From JAZTZP01 sp045637525 (GTDB taxonomy: Bacteria; Bacillota; Clostridia; UBA1381): 41,193 bases of DNA. The stretch spans positions 1 through 41,193 of the forward strand of contig JAZTZP010000014.1 in NCBI GenBank assembly GCA_045637525.1, in the 5' to 3' direction. This document shows positions 31,451 through 40,431 of this stretch, one piece after another. The first letter of the stretch is position 1, and each line of letters starts with the position of its first letter. The notes beneath the pieces are model-generated. The model was given only the letters and a program-made list of their open reading frames with translations, ran no database searches and was not told the origin of the DNA. Made by a program: the position numbers and the translations under genes.

Positions 31451-33979
31451 TTAATCGTTAAACATGACATCGCTGTGGTTTATGTATACCTGACGGGGTT
31501 TTGAACCGTTTGCTCCGCCGATAATTCCGCGTTCTTCCATCTGGTCTATAATTCTTCCGGCACGTGAATATCCGACTTTAAGACGGCGCTGTATCATTGC
31601 TGTTGAAATTTGTCCGAGTTCTGCGGCAAGTGAAATTGCTTGCGGTAAAAGAACATCACCGTCATCATCCTCATCAGGGGCGACTCCGTTATCGCCTTCG
31701 GAGCAACGCTCGATATGTTCGGATAAGTCTTCGCTGTAATGAGATTCCTGATCACTGTTTTCACGAATGAAGGCGAGGAGTCTTTCTATTTCGCTGTCGG
31801 ATACAAACGCACCCTGGACACGCATTGGGGCACGGACTCCTGTCGGGAAGTAGAGCATATCACCACGGCCGAGAAGCTTTTCGGCACCGCCTTTATCAAG
31901 AATTGTACGGCTGTCTACCTGGCTTGATACTGCAAATGCGATACGTGATGGTATATTTGCTTTAATAAGACCTGTTATAACGTCAACCGAAGGTCTTTGG
32001 GTTGCGATAATCAGGTGGATACCTGCTGCTCGTGCAAGCTGTGCTAAGCGACATACATAATCTTCTATTTCTTTTGAAGCAACCATCATGAGGTCGGCAA
32101 GCTCGTCTATTATTATAACAATCTGCGGCAATTTATCAAATCCGGATTTCTCGGCAAGTGCATTATATCCGCTTAAGTTTCTTACGGAATTGGATGCGAA
32201 CAGGTCGTAACGGTGCATCATTTCGGCAACTGCCCAGTTAAGTGCGCCTGCGGCACGCTTAGGATCTGTGACAACCGGGATAAGAAGGTGCGGTATGCCG
32301 TTATACACACCAAGCTCAACAACCTTCGGGTCGACCATGATGAGCTTAACTTCTTCGGGTGATGCTTTAAAGAGTATGCTTGTTATGATAGTATTTATAC
32401 AAACACTCTTACCTGAACCTGTTGAACCTGCGATAAGCACGTGAGGCATTTTTGCGATGTCGCCCACAACCACACGACCGCTTATATCTTTACCGAGAGC
32501 AACTGTAAGCTTGGATTTTGAATTCTGAAATTCGTCTGATTCAATCAGTTCACGTGCATAAACTGAAGCAATTTCTCTGTTTGGAACTTCAATGCCGACA
32601 GCCGCTTTGCCGGGGACGGGGGCAACGAGTACACTCGGCACTGCAAGGTTAAGCGCAAGGTCTTCGGCAAGACCGGAAATTTTGCTGAGCTTAACGCCGG
32701 TATTCGGCTGTATTTCATATCTTGTTACGGATGAGCCCTGTGTGACCTGCAGAAGCTTTGCTTTTACACCGAAGTTTTCAAGTATTGAAATGAGTTTGTT
32801 TGCTGTTTCATACATTTCTTTTCTTGAATCTGAGCTGTTGTCTTCGTGTTCGTCGAGTATATCAATATCCGGATATACGTATTCACGGGCAGGCTCAGCT
32901 TCGAGAGACTCTTCTATTTCATTTGAAAACTTGTCCTTTTCCTGTTCGGTTAAAGGCGCTGCGTGCTCTTTCTTTTCTTCCTGTACCGTTTGTTCATCGT
33001 AATATGAGGAGGAGCTGTCTTCAAACGGCTGATTGTCTGTGTCATCTGCTTCGTTTAACATATCTCCGAAAATTTCATTTATGCCGTTTTCAAAGGAATC
33101 AGGCTCGTCGGGAAGAACAGGAATTTCCTGTTCTTGCTTTTGTGTTTCCTGAGGTGACTTTATAGCAGAACGCTTCTTTTTTGGTTCATCGGTTTTTGGC
33201 ATATCTTCGTAGTAATCAAGGGCAGCTTCGATAGCTCCCGAACCTGCGTTTTCATGTACCTCAACATATTTTTTGCGGACTTTCTTAACCTTTTTTACAG
33301 TGCTTGAACCGGCTTTTTTACCGGCATTTGCCGCAGAATTATAAGATTTTTCATTATCAACGTTTGTAAATTCCTCTTTGATGGCAGAACCGATACCGCC
33401 CAGAAATCCGGCAGCTGCACCGAAAAGAGAATAACCGGTAATAAGTGAAGTAAAAAGAACTAATAGTGCAAGTAAAACAACGGCAGTTCCAAATCGTGAT
33501 ATAAGTGATGAAAGCGAAACTGCAATCAGTGCGCCAATCAATCCGCCGCCCATGCTGAGTTCAAGATGACCGAGGGAGGCGCCGGTGGTATATGCCTGCG
33601 AAATCGGTATCATATCGGTATCAAGTAAATGAAGCAGTGAACTTATGATAATAAGAAGTATTACCGCAACAAGTGTTTTATGCTTGAACTTAGGAATGTT
33701 TTTCAATTTTATAAGATAAATTGCAAGTGCGGTAAACATTACGGGTAAAACAACCGCACACTTTCCGAAAAGACCGAGAAGAAAAGTACGTACTGCAGTA
33801 CTCACAAGTGCCGAATCGCTTCCGTAAATAAATACACCGAGAAGAACTGCAGCAAAAAGATATACCGCAGTATATCCGGCAATTAAGGAAATATCACTTT
33901 TCTTTTTTGCAGTCTTCTTTGAAGAAGTTTTCTTAGCGGACGAAGATGTCGCCTTTTTATTTTTTGTAGCCTTAGCCAT
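31451..33979 (-). CDS. FtsK/SpoIIIE-family DNA translocase
   Basis: An 842-residue DNA pump that clears chromosome DNA from the division septum. A basic N-terminus (KKATSSSAKKTSSKK) is followed by about four membrane helices up to about residue 190, an acidic linker of roughly 200 residues, the motor domain with Walker A GSTGSGKS (about 515-523) and Walker B VIIIDELADLMM, and a C-terminal gamma winged helix (LPQAISLAAELGQISTAMIQ to QVYINHSD) that reads polar DNA sequences. The order is complete and typical. Whether it is FtsK or SpoIIIE cannot be told from sequence alone. AGAAAGGCGAT lies about 13 bases before the ATG. First gene of the ftsK-ygiQ-folD unit. Confidence 0.95.
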   Translation of the reverse strand: MAKATKNKKATSSSAKKTSSKKTAKKKSDISLIAGYTAVYLFAAVLLGVFIYGSDSALVSTAVRTFLLGLFGKCAVVLPVMFTALAIYLIKLKNIPKFKHKTLVAVILLIIISSLLHLLDTDMIPISQAYTTGASLGHLELSMGGGLIGALIAVSLSSLISRFGTAVVLLALLVLFTSLITGYSLFGAAAGFLGGIGSAIKEEFTNVDNEKSYNSAANAGKKAGSSTVKKVKKVRKKYVEVHENAGSGAIEAALDYYEDMPKTDEPKKKRSAIKSPQETQKQEQEIPVLPDEPDSFENGINEIFGDMLNEADDTDNQPFEDSSSSYYDEQTVQEEKKEHAAPLTEQEKDKFSNEIEESLEAEPAREYVYPDIDILDEHEDNSSDSRKEMYETANKLISILENFGVKAKLLQVTQGSSVTRYEIQPNTGVKLSKISGLAEDLALNLAVPSVLVAPVPGKAAVGIEVPNREIASVYARELIESDEFQNSKSKLTVALGKDISGRVVVGDIAKMPHVLIAGSTGSGKSVCINTIITSILFKASPEEVKLIMVDPKVVELGVYNGIPHLLIPVVTDPKRAAGALNWAVAEMMHRYDLFASNSVRNLSGYNALAEKSGFDKLPQIVIIIDELADLMMVASKEIEDYVCRLAQLARAAGIHLIIATQRPSVDVITGLIKANIPSRIAFAVSSQVDSRTILDKGGAEKLLGRGDMLYFPTGVRAPMRVQGAFVSDSEIERLLAFIRENSDQESHYSEDLSEHIERCSEGDNGVAPDEDDDGDVLLPQAISLAAELGQISTAMIQRRLKVGYSRAGRIIDQMEERGIIGGANGSKPRQVYINHSDVMFND

Positions 33980-34116
33980 AATTATTATCTATCGCCTTTC
34001 TTGATTATATAGTCATATACTTAATTATAACATAAACTATAAAAAAAATCCATTGCTTTAATATTACAATTTCATTACTAAAGCTTTAGAAGGAAAAGAG
34101 ATGAATTTTGTATAGA

Positions 34117-34144
34117 AATTTGGAAGTATGTATGTAATTTGGAA
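34117..34144 (+). promoter_or_regulatory. Paired direct repeats next to the sugar operon promoter
   Basis: AATTTGGAA occurs at 34117-34125 and again at 34136-34144, 19 bases apart, about two helix turns, and the second copy touches the -35 box at 34145. This is the arrangement expected for an AraC/YesN-type activator bound beside RNA polymerase. Confidence 0.55.
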
Positions 34145-34173
34145 TTGAATTTTGACTGTGGCTGATGTATAAT
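34145..34173 (+). promoter_or_regulatory. Promoter of the polysaccharide transport operon
   Basis: TTGAAT (34145-34150) and TATAAT (34168-34173) with a 17-base spacer, 82 bases before the first permease start. The weak -35 box fits activator dependence. The 275-base divergent gap (33980-34254) also holds the control region of the ftsK/spoIIIE unit; a TATAAT on the minus strand near 34024 is a candidate -10 for it. Confidence 0.75.
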
Positions 34174-34254
34174 GTAAATATAAGATAGACTGTTGTAAAA
34201 TTTTAAGCGGTTTTAGCTTATAAAATATAAAGAGAAAGGTGATGTTTTACGCCG

Positions 34255-35199
34255 ATGAATGAAATTACGTTACAGAAGGAGAGTGGGCTCAGGTCTTTTC
34301 AAAAGGCTTGGAGTCGTAATAAATATCGGTACATACTTTTAATGCCGGCAGTAATTGCTGTGTTTGTATTTGGATACCTGCCGTTTGCGGGAATATCAAT
34401 TGCATTTAAGGATTTTGATATTATAGAAGGCTTCGGTGGGAGCCCCTGGGTAGGGTTTAAGAATTTTATTGATATCTTTACAACCCCGAATATATGGGCT
34501 GTAATACTCAGAACGCTAAGATACAGCTTTGTAATGATATTTATGGAATTTCCGTTTCCTATACTGCTTGCACTGATGTTTAATGAGCTTAGAAGTAATA
34601 AGCTGAAAAGAGTTGCTCAGACTATAACATATCTGCCGCACTTTCTGTCGATGATAACGGTAGTCGGAATATTTTATTCGGCGCTGTCGATAAACGGAAC
34701 GATAAATACGGCAATGTCGGCAATATTCGGAGACAGCTATGAGAAAAAGAATATACTTTTAGACAGCAATTATTTTCTCGGAGTAATATTTTCAGCACAG
34801 CTATGGAAAGAGCTTGGATGGTCATCTGTAGTATATCTTGCGGCAATAGCCGGAGTTGATACAAGTCTTTATGAGGCTGCAGCAATAGACGGCTGCGGAA
34901 GACTTCGTCAGATACTTCATGTAACAATTCCCGGAATAATGGGAACTATAATAATTTTGCTTGTAATGAAATTCGGAAATATATTTAATGTAGGCTTTGA
35001 GCTTGTGTTTGGCTTCCAAAATTTGTATACCCAGAATGATACCGATGTAATAAGTACATTGATATACCGAAGCGGTATAGTAAACGGTGACTATTCTCAT
35101 GCGACAGCATTCGGACTGAGTCAGGGGCTTGTATCAATAACGCTTGTATACCTTGCCAACAGAGTATCGAAGAAACTGTTTTCTATAGGAATATGGTAA
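34255..35199 (+). CDS. LplB-type sugar ABC permease
   Basis: A 314-residue BPD_transp_1 permease with six helices. The N-terminal block YRYILLMPAVIAVFVFGYLPFAGISIAFKDF and SPWVGFKNF are typical of LplB-type subunits, and the EAA loop EAAAIDGCGRLRQILHVTIPGI contacts the ATPase. It pairs with the next gene product. The ATG at 34255 has only a weak ribosome site (AGAAAGGTGATG 13-22 bases before it). No ATPase gene lies in this operon, as usual for the group, which shares a general MsmK-like ATPase encoded elsewhere. Confidence 0.95.
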   Translation: MNEITLQKESGLRSFQKAWSRNKYRYILLMPAVIAVFVFGYLPFAGISIAFKDFDIIEGFGGSPWVGFKNFIDIFTTPNIWAVILRTLRYSFVMIFMEFPFPILLALMFNELRSNKLKRVAQTITYLPHFLSMITVVGIFYSALSINGTINTAMSAIFGDSYEKKNILLDSNYFLGVIFSAQLWKELGWSSVVYLAAIAGVDTSLYEAAAIDGCGRLRQILHVTIPGIMGTIIILLVMKFGNIFNVGFELVFGFQNLYTQNDTDVISTLIYRSGIVNGDYSHATAFGLSQGLVSITLVYLANRVSKKLFSIGIW

Positions 35200-35212
35200 G
35201 GAGGAAGAAAGA

Positions 35213-36109
35213 ATGAAGGTATCAAAAGGACAAAAAATATTTAATGTCATAAACGTTATGATTATATTATTTTTATGTGTAATCATGGTTTATCCGTACT
35301 TAAATCAGCTTGCAATATCATTAAATGAAAGTCTTGATACAAGCGTTGGAGGAGTAACGATTTTTCCACGGAAACCAACGCTTGATAACTTTAGAAAGGT
35401 TATAATGAATGAGCAGATATACGGTGGCGCAATTATGTCTGTATCAAGAACCGTAATCGGAACAATACTTGCATTGTTTGTTACTTATGCGGCGGCTTTT
35501 GCACTCAGTGATCAGCAGCTTAAAGGCAGAAAATTTTTCAATTGGTTTTTAAGTATACCGATGTATATATCAGCAGGAACAATTCCCACATATATTCTTT
35601 ACAGATACTTGGGACTGATGAATAATTTTATGGTTTACATATTACCGGGGTTGTTCAGCTTTTATAATATGATGATAATCCGTTCGTTTTTGGAAGGTCT
35701 TCCGTCAAGCTTAGAGGAAGCGGCGAAAATTGATGGAGCAAACGAGCTTATGGTGATGTTTCGGATAATAATTCCGATTTCACTGCCTGTTGTGGCAACG
35801 GTCACACTGTGGATAGCAGTAGGACACTGGAACGACTGGATGACAACGCTTTATTATATGACAAAGCCGAAATTATACACACTTCAATATGTAATGATGC
35901 AGCTGATAAAGCAATCAGAAGCGGTAAATCAAATGATAGTTTCGCAGGCAGAAACAGGATTTGCTTCAACCGGAAGAGAAATAAACGTAACGCCGGAATC
36001 CGTACAGGCGGCAACTCTTATGGTTGCGACGCTGCCGATATTATGCGTATATCCGTTTTTACAGAAATATTTTATCGGCGGAATAACGCTTGGTGCGGTT
36101 AAAGAGTAA
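35213..36109 (+). CDS. YtcP/LplC-type sugar ABC permease
   Basis: A 298-residue permease with six helices and the EAA loop EEAAKIDGANELMVMFRIIIPISLP. The N-terminal YPYLNQLAISLNES and the GGITLGAVKE end are typical of YtcP-like subunits. The start follows AAGGAGGAA 13 bases after the stop of the LplB-type gene. Together they form the membrane channel for an oligosaccharide. Confidence 0.95.
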   Translation: MKVSKGQKIFNVINVMIILFLCVIMVYPYLNQLAISLNESLDTSVGGVTIFPRKPTLDNFRKVIMNEQIYGGAIMSVSRTVIGTILALFVTYAAAFALSDQQLKGRKFFNWFLSIPMYISAGTIPTYILYRYLGLMNNFMVYILPGLFSFYNMMIIRSFLEGLPSSLEEAAKIDGANELMVMFRIIIPISLPVVATVTLWIAVGHWNDWMTTLYYMTKPKLYTLQYVMMQLIKQSEAVNQMIVSQAETGFASTGREINVTPESVQAATLMVATLPILCVYPFLQKYFIGGITLGAVKE

Positions 36110-36208
36110 ACAGTCAGCTGTATATTTTTATATTATGCGGTTGCTGAATAAATGAGTGTTGCAGAATTTGCAATGCTTAAAAATTTAAAACAGAAAGAAG
36201 GAATGTTA

Positions 36209-38053
36209 ATGGAAAGAAAGAGAAAAGTCAGTTTGATGCTCACTTTAGCTTTAGCTGTCGGAATGTTTTCGGGATGCGGTGAAAAGCAAACGGCAACCAC
36301 AGGCGAAAGCGGTGAGTATGTACCGGGGAAAGAATTAAACATTACTGTCTGGAATGCTCAGGGAACTGATCATATCAAACAGGATTCATCTGCGGAAAAC
36401 ATACCGCTTGACTGGCTTAAGGAAAAGACAAAAGTAAATGTAGAGAACATTTACGGAAATGATGGCGGTCAATGGGATACAAAGCTTTCAAGGCTTATTG
36501 CCGGAGACAGCTTACCGGAGTTGTTTTATGTAGCCGGGGGTCAGGGACCAACACATTTTAGAAAGCTTTATGATGCAAAGAAAGTATACACTCTTTCAGA
36601 GGAGCTTTTAAAAGAATATGCGCCTAATGTCTGGAACAGAGTTCCTGATGAATACTGGGAGCTGATGACGGTAGACGGAAAAATTCTGGGCATACCGTTT
36701 GGATTTTCAAGATTTGATGAAGAAACTCATCCGGATGCATCAGTAGATGAACTCGAATATATGCAGAAGAAATACGGAACACAAATTGTGACGAATAAAG
36801 TTGACCTGTATATAAGAGACGATATATCAAAGAAGCTCTGGCCGGAAAGTAGGACATACGATGAAATGTGTGCAGAGATAGACGCAACAGGTGAATCTCT
36901 TGACAAAAAGATGTGGGATATTCCGATAAATTCTACCGAGGAATATATTCAGATGTTCCGCAACATAGAGGCTTTGAAGCTTACGGAAAACGGAAAGAAG
37001 GTATATCCGTTCGGCTATAACGGAGGAGACCTCTGGCTGCCGTTTACATATTTGGGTGCAAGTATGTACGGTTATGCTACAAACAACTATATAACCAGCT
37101 GGAACCCGAATACTCAGGAAATATTTCTGCCACTTTTAGAAGGAACTGTAAAAGAATCTGCAAAAATTCAGAATCAGCTCATAAGAGAGGGAATATTTGA
37201 TCCTGAATCACTGGTTCAGACAAGTGCAAACTTTACGGAAAATGTTTTGAATGGAATATATGCTGTAACCTGTGTTGATTATGCCGGAGGAATGACAAAG
37301 GTAAACAGACAGCTTAAAGAGCTTGGAAAAGATTTCAGATACAGACCGCTGACGGTTAATGTTCCGCAAAAAGAAAACTATCCGCTCCAGTATTATCAGG
37401 CACCATGGACAGCAGCAGTATGTCTTACAACAATGCTTGAAGAAGATGAAGTAAAGCAGGTGCTTAACTGGATAAATACCATGTTCTCGGATGAATTTGA
37501 AGAGATATTATGGTGGGGAACCCCTGAAGATGGACTTTACACAGAGGAAAACGGCGTAAGAAAATATACGGATGATAGATTTAATAAACGATATATTGAC
37601 GACGATGCAAGTGCGCTTTCGGTTACTGAGTGCAAAGGAATCGGTTCTTTGGTATATTCGCCGGAATGTGAGTTTTATATGATTGCAGGCTTCTGGCCTG
37701 AACGTTCGAGATGGAATCCGAAAGTAATGCAGAATATTACAAAGATAACATCGGCAAGCGGAGGTGGATTCGGTGCATCTGAATCCGATGAAGGTGCAAG
37801 CTTAAGACCGCAGAGTGATGTATTTGATGCTCCGTATGCAAATATACCGGAATGTGTTGAATTCTGGGCAAAGCGTGAGCAATGGGAGTCACAGTTTAAG
37901 ATAGCTCTTGCTGCAGATTCGGAAGAAGAATTTGAGAAGCAATGGAAGGCTGCTGAGGATAATATGCGCTCTATAACAGACGTTGATAAAATGGTTGAAG
38001 AAATGACTAAAATTGCTAAGGTTCAGGCAGAAGAGCTTGGAATTGCAAGGTGA
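36209..38053 (+). CDS. Extracellular solute-binding lipoprotein (LplA-like)
   Basis: A 614-residue lipoprotein. The signal peptide MERKRKVSLMLTLALAVGMF ends in lipobox FSGC, with Cys23 lipidated. The mature part begins LNITVWNAQG and is longer than common sugar-binding proteins, as usual for those paired with LplB/YtcP permeases, which tend to bind long or branched glycans. Aromatic-rich segments such as QWDTKLSRLIAGDSLPELFY and NGGDLWLPFTYLG could stack on sugar rings. The ATG at 36209 follows AGAAGGA; a longer frame from 36152 adds a non-signal stretch. The beta-helix gene begins six bases after its stop. Confidence 0.93.
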   Translation: MERKRKVSLMLTLALAVGMFSGCGEKQTATTGESGEYVPGKELNITVWNAQGTDHIKQDSSAENIPLDWLKEKTKVNVENIYGNDGGQWDTKLSRLIAGDSLPELFYVAGGQGPTHFRKLYDAKKVYTLSEELLKEYAPNVWNRVPDEYWELMTVDGKILGIPFGFSRFDEETHPDASVDELEYMQKKYGTQIVTNKVDLYIRDDISKKLWPESRTYDEMCAEIDATGESLDKKMWDIPINSTEEYIQMFRNIEALKLTENGKKVYPFGYNGGDLWLPFTYLGASMYGYATNNYITSWNPNTQEIFLPLLEGTVKESAKIQNQLIREGIFDPESLVQTSANFTENVLNGIYAVTCVDYAGGMTKVNRQLKELGKDFRYRPLTVNVPQKENYPLQYYQAPWTAAVCLTTMLEEDEVKQVLNWINTMFSDEFEEILWWGTPEDGLYTEENGVRKYTDDRFNKRYIDDDASALSVTECKGIGSLVYSPECEFYMIAGFWPERSRWNPKVMQNITKITSASGGGFGASESDEGASLRPQSDVFDAPYANIPECVEFWAKREQWESQFKIALAADSEEEFEKQWKAAEDNMRSITDVDKMVEEMTKIAKVQAEELGIAR

Positions 38054-38058
38054 GATTG

Positions 38059-40401
38059 ATGAAAAATATAATTAAGTATTTTGCCATACCGGTTATATCT
38101 CTTTTGCCTTTGCAGGCAGTCGGAGCAACTGAGCTTTATGTATCACCGGATGCGGTTGCCGGTTCGGGTAATGGTACTTCTGAAGCACCGTACACACTTG
38201 AAGAAGCAAAAAGTGCGGTACAGGGTATGACGGAAGCGCAGTCTGAGGATATATATGTTTACCTCATGGACGGTGAATATATCCTTGATTCTACGATTTC
38301 ATTTACGGCGGTTGATTCGGGTGAAAACGGCTATAATGTTATATATAAGGCATATGACGGTGCAAGCCCTGTTCTCTATGGCGGCAAAAAAATCAATTCA
38401 TCGTGGACTTTGGTTGATGCGGGGAAGAACATATGGAAAACAACTGATGCTTTGAGTATTGAAACAAGGCAGCTGTATGTTAACGGAAAAAAGGCTGTTC
38501 GTGCAAGAACAGAAGATGGAGAACTTCCGTTGGTTCTTACACCGACAGATGCCGGATATACGGTAGCTGTAACAGATGAAATTTTAAATTACCAAAATAT
38601 TGAAGATGTTGAATTTGCATATAATTATACATTCCATTCTTCAAGAGTTGGCGTGGCGTCTGTAACAAAAGACACTATCACCGGGACAATTATAATGGAT
38701 GATGCTTTTGCGGGAATACCTGAAGATTACAGAAAACGGGATTATATAACACATATCGAAAATGCATATGAACTTATGGACTGTGAGGGCGAATGGTATT
38801 TAGATTCTGCCGGATATTTGTACTACATACCGAGAAACGGTGAAGAAATGGGGGCTGCCAATGTGATAGCTCCTGTTCTTGAGGAGATAATAAATTTTAA
38901 TGGCAGCAGTAATATCACACTTGACGGAATAGGCTTTAAATATACCACATGGCTGTATCCGACCGGGAACAGCTTTATAGGTTCTCAGAGTGGTATTAAT
39001 CCCGAAGCGTATAGCGGTAGTTGGCAGGATACGGCGATGGATTATGCAATATTTGCCCGAAATGTTGATGGAATAACTATAAGCAATTGCACATTTTCAG
39101 AGCTTGGCGGAGGCGGAGTGCATTTTGGAAATGGTGCAAAAAACAACCTTGTTACAGGATGTGAGGTATATAACTGTGCAGGGGGCGGAATTTATTTTGA
39201 ACGTGTAAATCAAAGTGCACCGCCAAAAGCAGATATTATAGAAAACAATACCGTTTCGTATTCTATTGTACATGATATAGGAACAGAGTATAATTCATGT
39301 GCCGGTATATTTATAGGTTTTGCTCGGACCATGATTGTAAATAACAACGAGGTATATAATACGCCGTATACCGGAATTTCTGTGGGCTGGGGCTGGAATG
39401 ATCCGGGGTCACATGATAAATTCAAAACAGATGTTGTATGCCGTGATAATAAGGTGTATAGAAATCTTGTTCATGATGTAATGCTCACATTAACTGATGG
39501 TGGCGGAATATATAATCTTGGTTCACAGCCCGGTATGGAAATACAGGGTAATGTTGTTTATAACGTTGGTCATACGAACGGTGAATATGATGAGATAGCA
39601 TATTATCTTGATGACGGTTCAAGATTTATAACAATGACGGATAATATAGGCTACGGCGCATGGAGACCGTTGTATATAAAGGGTAAATATAATGTATCAA
39701 CCGGGAATTATTTTGACATGGAAAATATTCGTCCGGAAACTCCAGATGCTTCTCATGTAATAGATAATACAGTGATAGCAGACGGAGAATATCCACAAGA
39801 TATAATTTTTGCAGCAGGTGTTACAAGCAGTGAAAAAGTAAAAGTATTTATAAAAGGAAAGTCAGTACCTGATAATGTTGTGATATACGGGGTGTTCAAC
39901 AAAACAGGTGTTACAAAATCCGAGGACATTTTCTATATTAATGAATGCATTGCAGATGCAGATGGTGTCTATACAGCAGAGTTTCGAATTGACTTCATTG
40001 ATACTGAAAATTTCCATGTAAATACCAGCGAGACGACTTTTGACAGCAGTATCAGTTTATCGGCGGGCAAACTCTTACCATACGAGTTTTATGATATTTA
40101 TGATGCTCAGTATGTTGAGGGGACGGACAAACAAGGTGATGCGTCAAAAAGTTTAGTTTCAGTTTTTAGTGCAAGAAATACAGGCAAAGAAAGTATATGT
40201 CTCGCAGCCGGCTTATATGACGGTGAAGACAAACTGTTGAAGGTGACCACCAAAAGCTTCGATAGTTTTTCAACCGATATTTTTGAGGTTGATGTTACTC
40301 AATATACCGGAGAATATAAGGTCAAGATAATGATGTGGGATTCAGTAAGCGGTATGACACCGCTTACAGAGTTTTTATCGGTCACTGGAAGTGGCGAGTA
40401 A
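38059..40401 (+). CDS. Secreted right-handed beta-helix protein, GH141-like
   Basis: A 780-residue protein with a signal peptide (about 1-23, ending AVGA). It begins LYVSPDAVAGSGNGTSEAPY, then has GGKKINSSWTLVDAGKNIWK and RQLYVNGKKAVRARTEDGE, a layout seen in GH141 enzymes (alpha-L-fucosidase and xylanase are known activities). The middle (about 280-560) is a run of parallel beta-helix repeats such as VDGITISNCTFSELGGGGVH and NLVTGCEVYNCAGGGIYF. After about 585 a separate beta-sandwich-like tail follows. GTG at 38050 opens the frame, but AAGGTGAG suits the ATG at 38059. No cell-wall sorting motif is visible. The GH141 call is inferred; activity and catalytic residues are not proven. Confidence 0.75.
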   Translation: MKNIIKYFAIPVISLLPLQAVGATELYVSPDAVAGSGNGTSEAPYTLEEAKSAVQGMTEAQSEDIYVYLMDGEYILDSTISFTAVDSGENGYNVIYKAYDGASPVLYGGKKINSSWTLVDAGKNIWKTTDALSIETRQLYVNGKKAVRARTEDGELPLVLTPTDAGYTVAVTDEILNYQNIEDVEFAYNYTFHSSRVGVASVTKDTITGTIIMDDAFAGIPEDYRKRDYITHIENAYELMDCEGEWYLDSAGYLYYIPRNGEEMGAANVIAPVLEEIINFNGSSNITLDGIGFKYTTWLYPTGNSFIGSQSGINPEAYSGSWQDTAMDYAIFARNVDGITISNCTFSELGGGGVHFGNGAKNNLVTGCEVYNCAGGGIYFERVNQSAPPKADIIENNTVSYSIVHDIGTEYNSCAGIFIGFARTMIVNNNEVYNTPYTGISVGWGWNDPGSHDKFKTDVVCRDNKVYRNLVHDVMLTLTDGGGIYNLGSQPGMEIQGNVVYNVGHTNGEYDEIAYYLDDGSRFITMTDNIGYGAWRPLYIKGKYNVSTGNYFDMENIRPETPDASHVIDNTVIADGEYPQDIIFAAGVTSSEKVKVFIKGKSVPDNVVIYGVFNKTGVTKSEDIFYINECIADADGVYTAEFRIDFIDTENFHVNTSETTFDSSISLSAGKLLPYEFYDIYDAQYVEGTDKQGDASKSLVSVFSARNTGKESICLAAGLYDGEDKLLKVTTKSFDSFSTDIFEVDVTQYTGEYKVKIMMWDSVSGMTPLTEFLSVTGSGE

Positions 40402-40431
40402 ATAATAAAAAATATTAAGGAGGATTAAAAA

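Noticed and set aside
34152..34173. TTGACT as -35 box for the sugar operon
   Set aside because: It is only 10 bases from the TATAAT; the TTGAAT at 34145 has the correct 17-base spacing.
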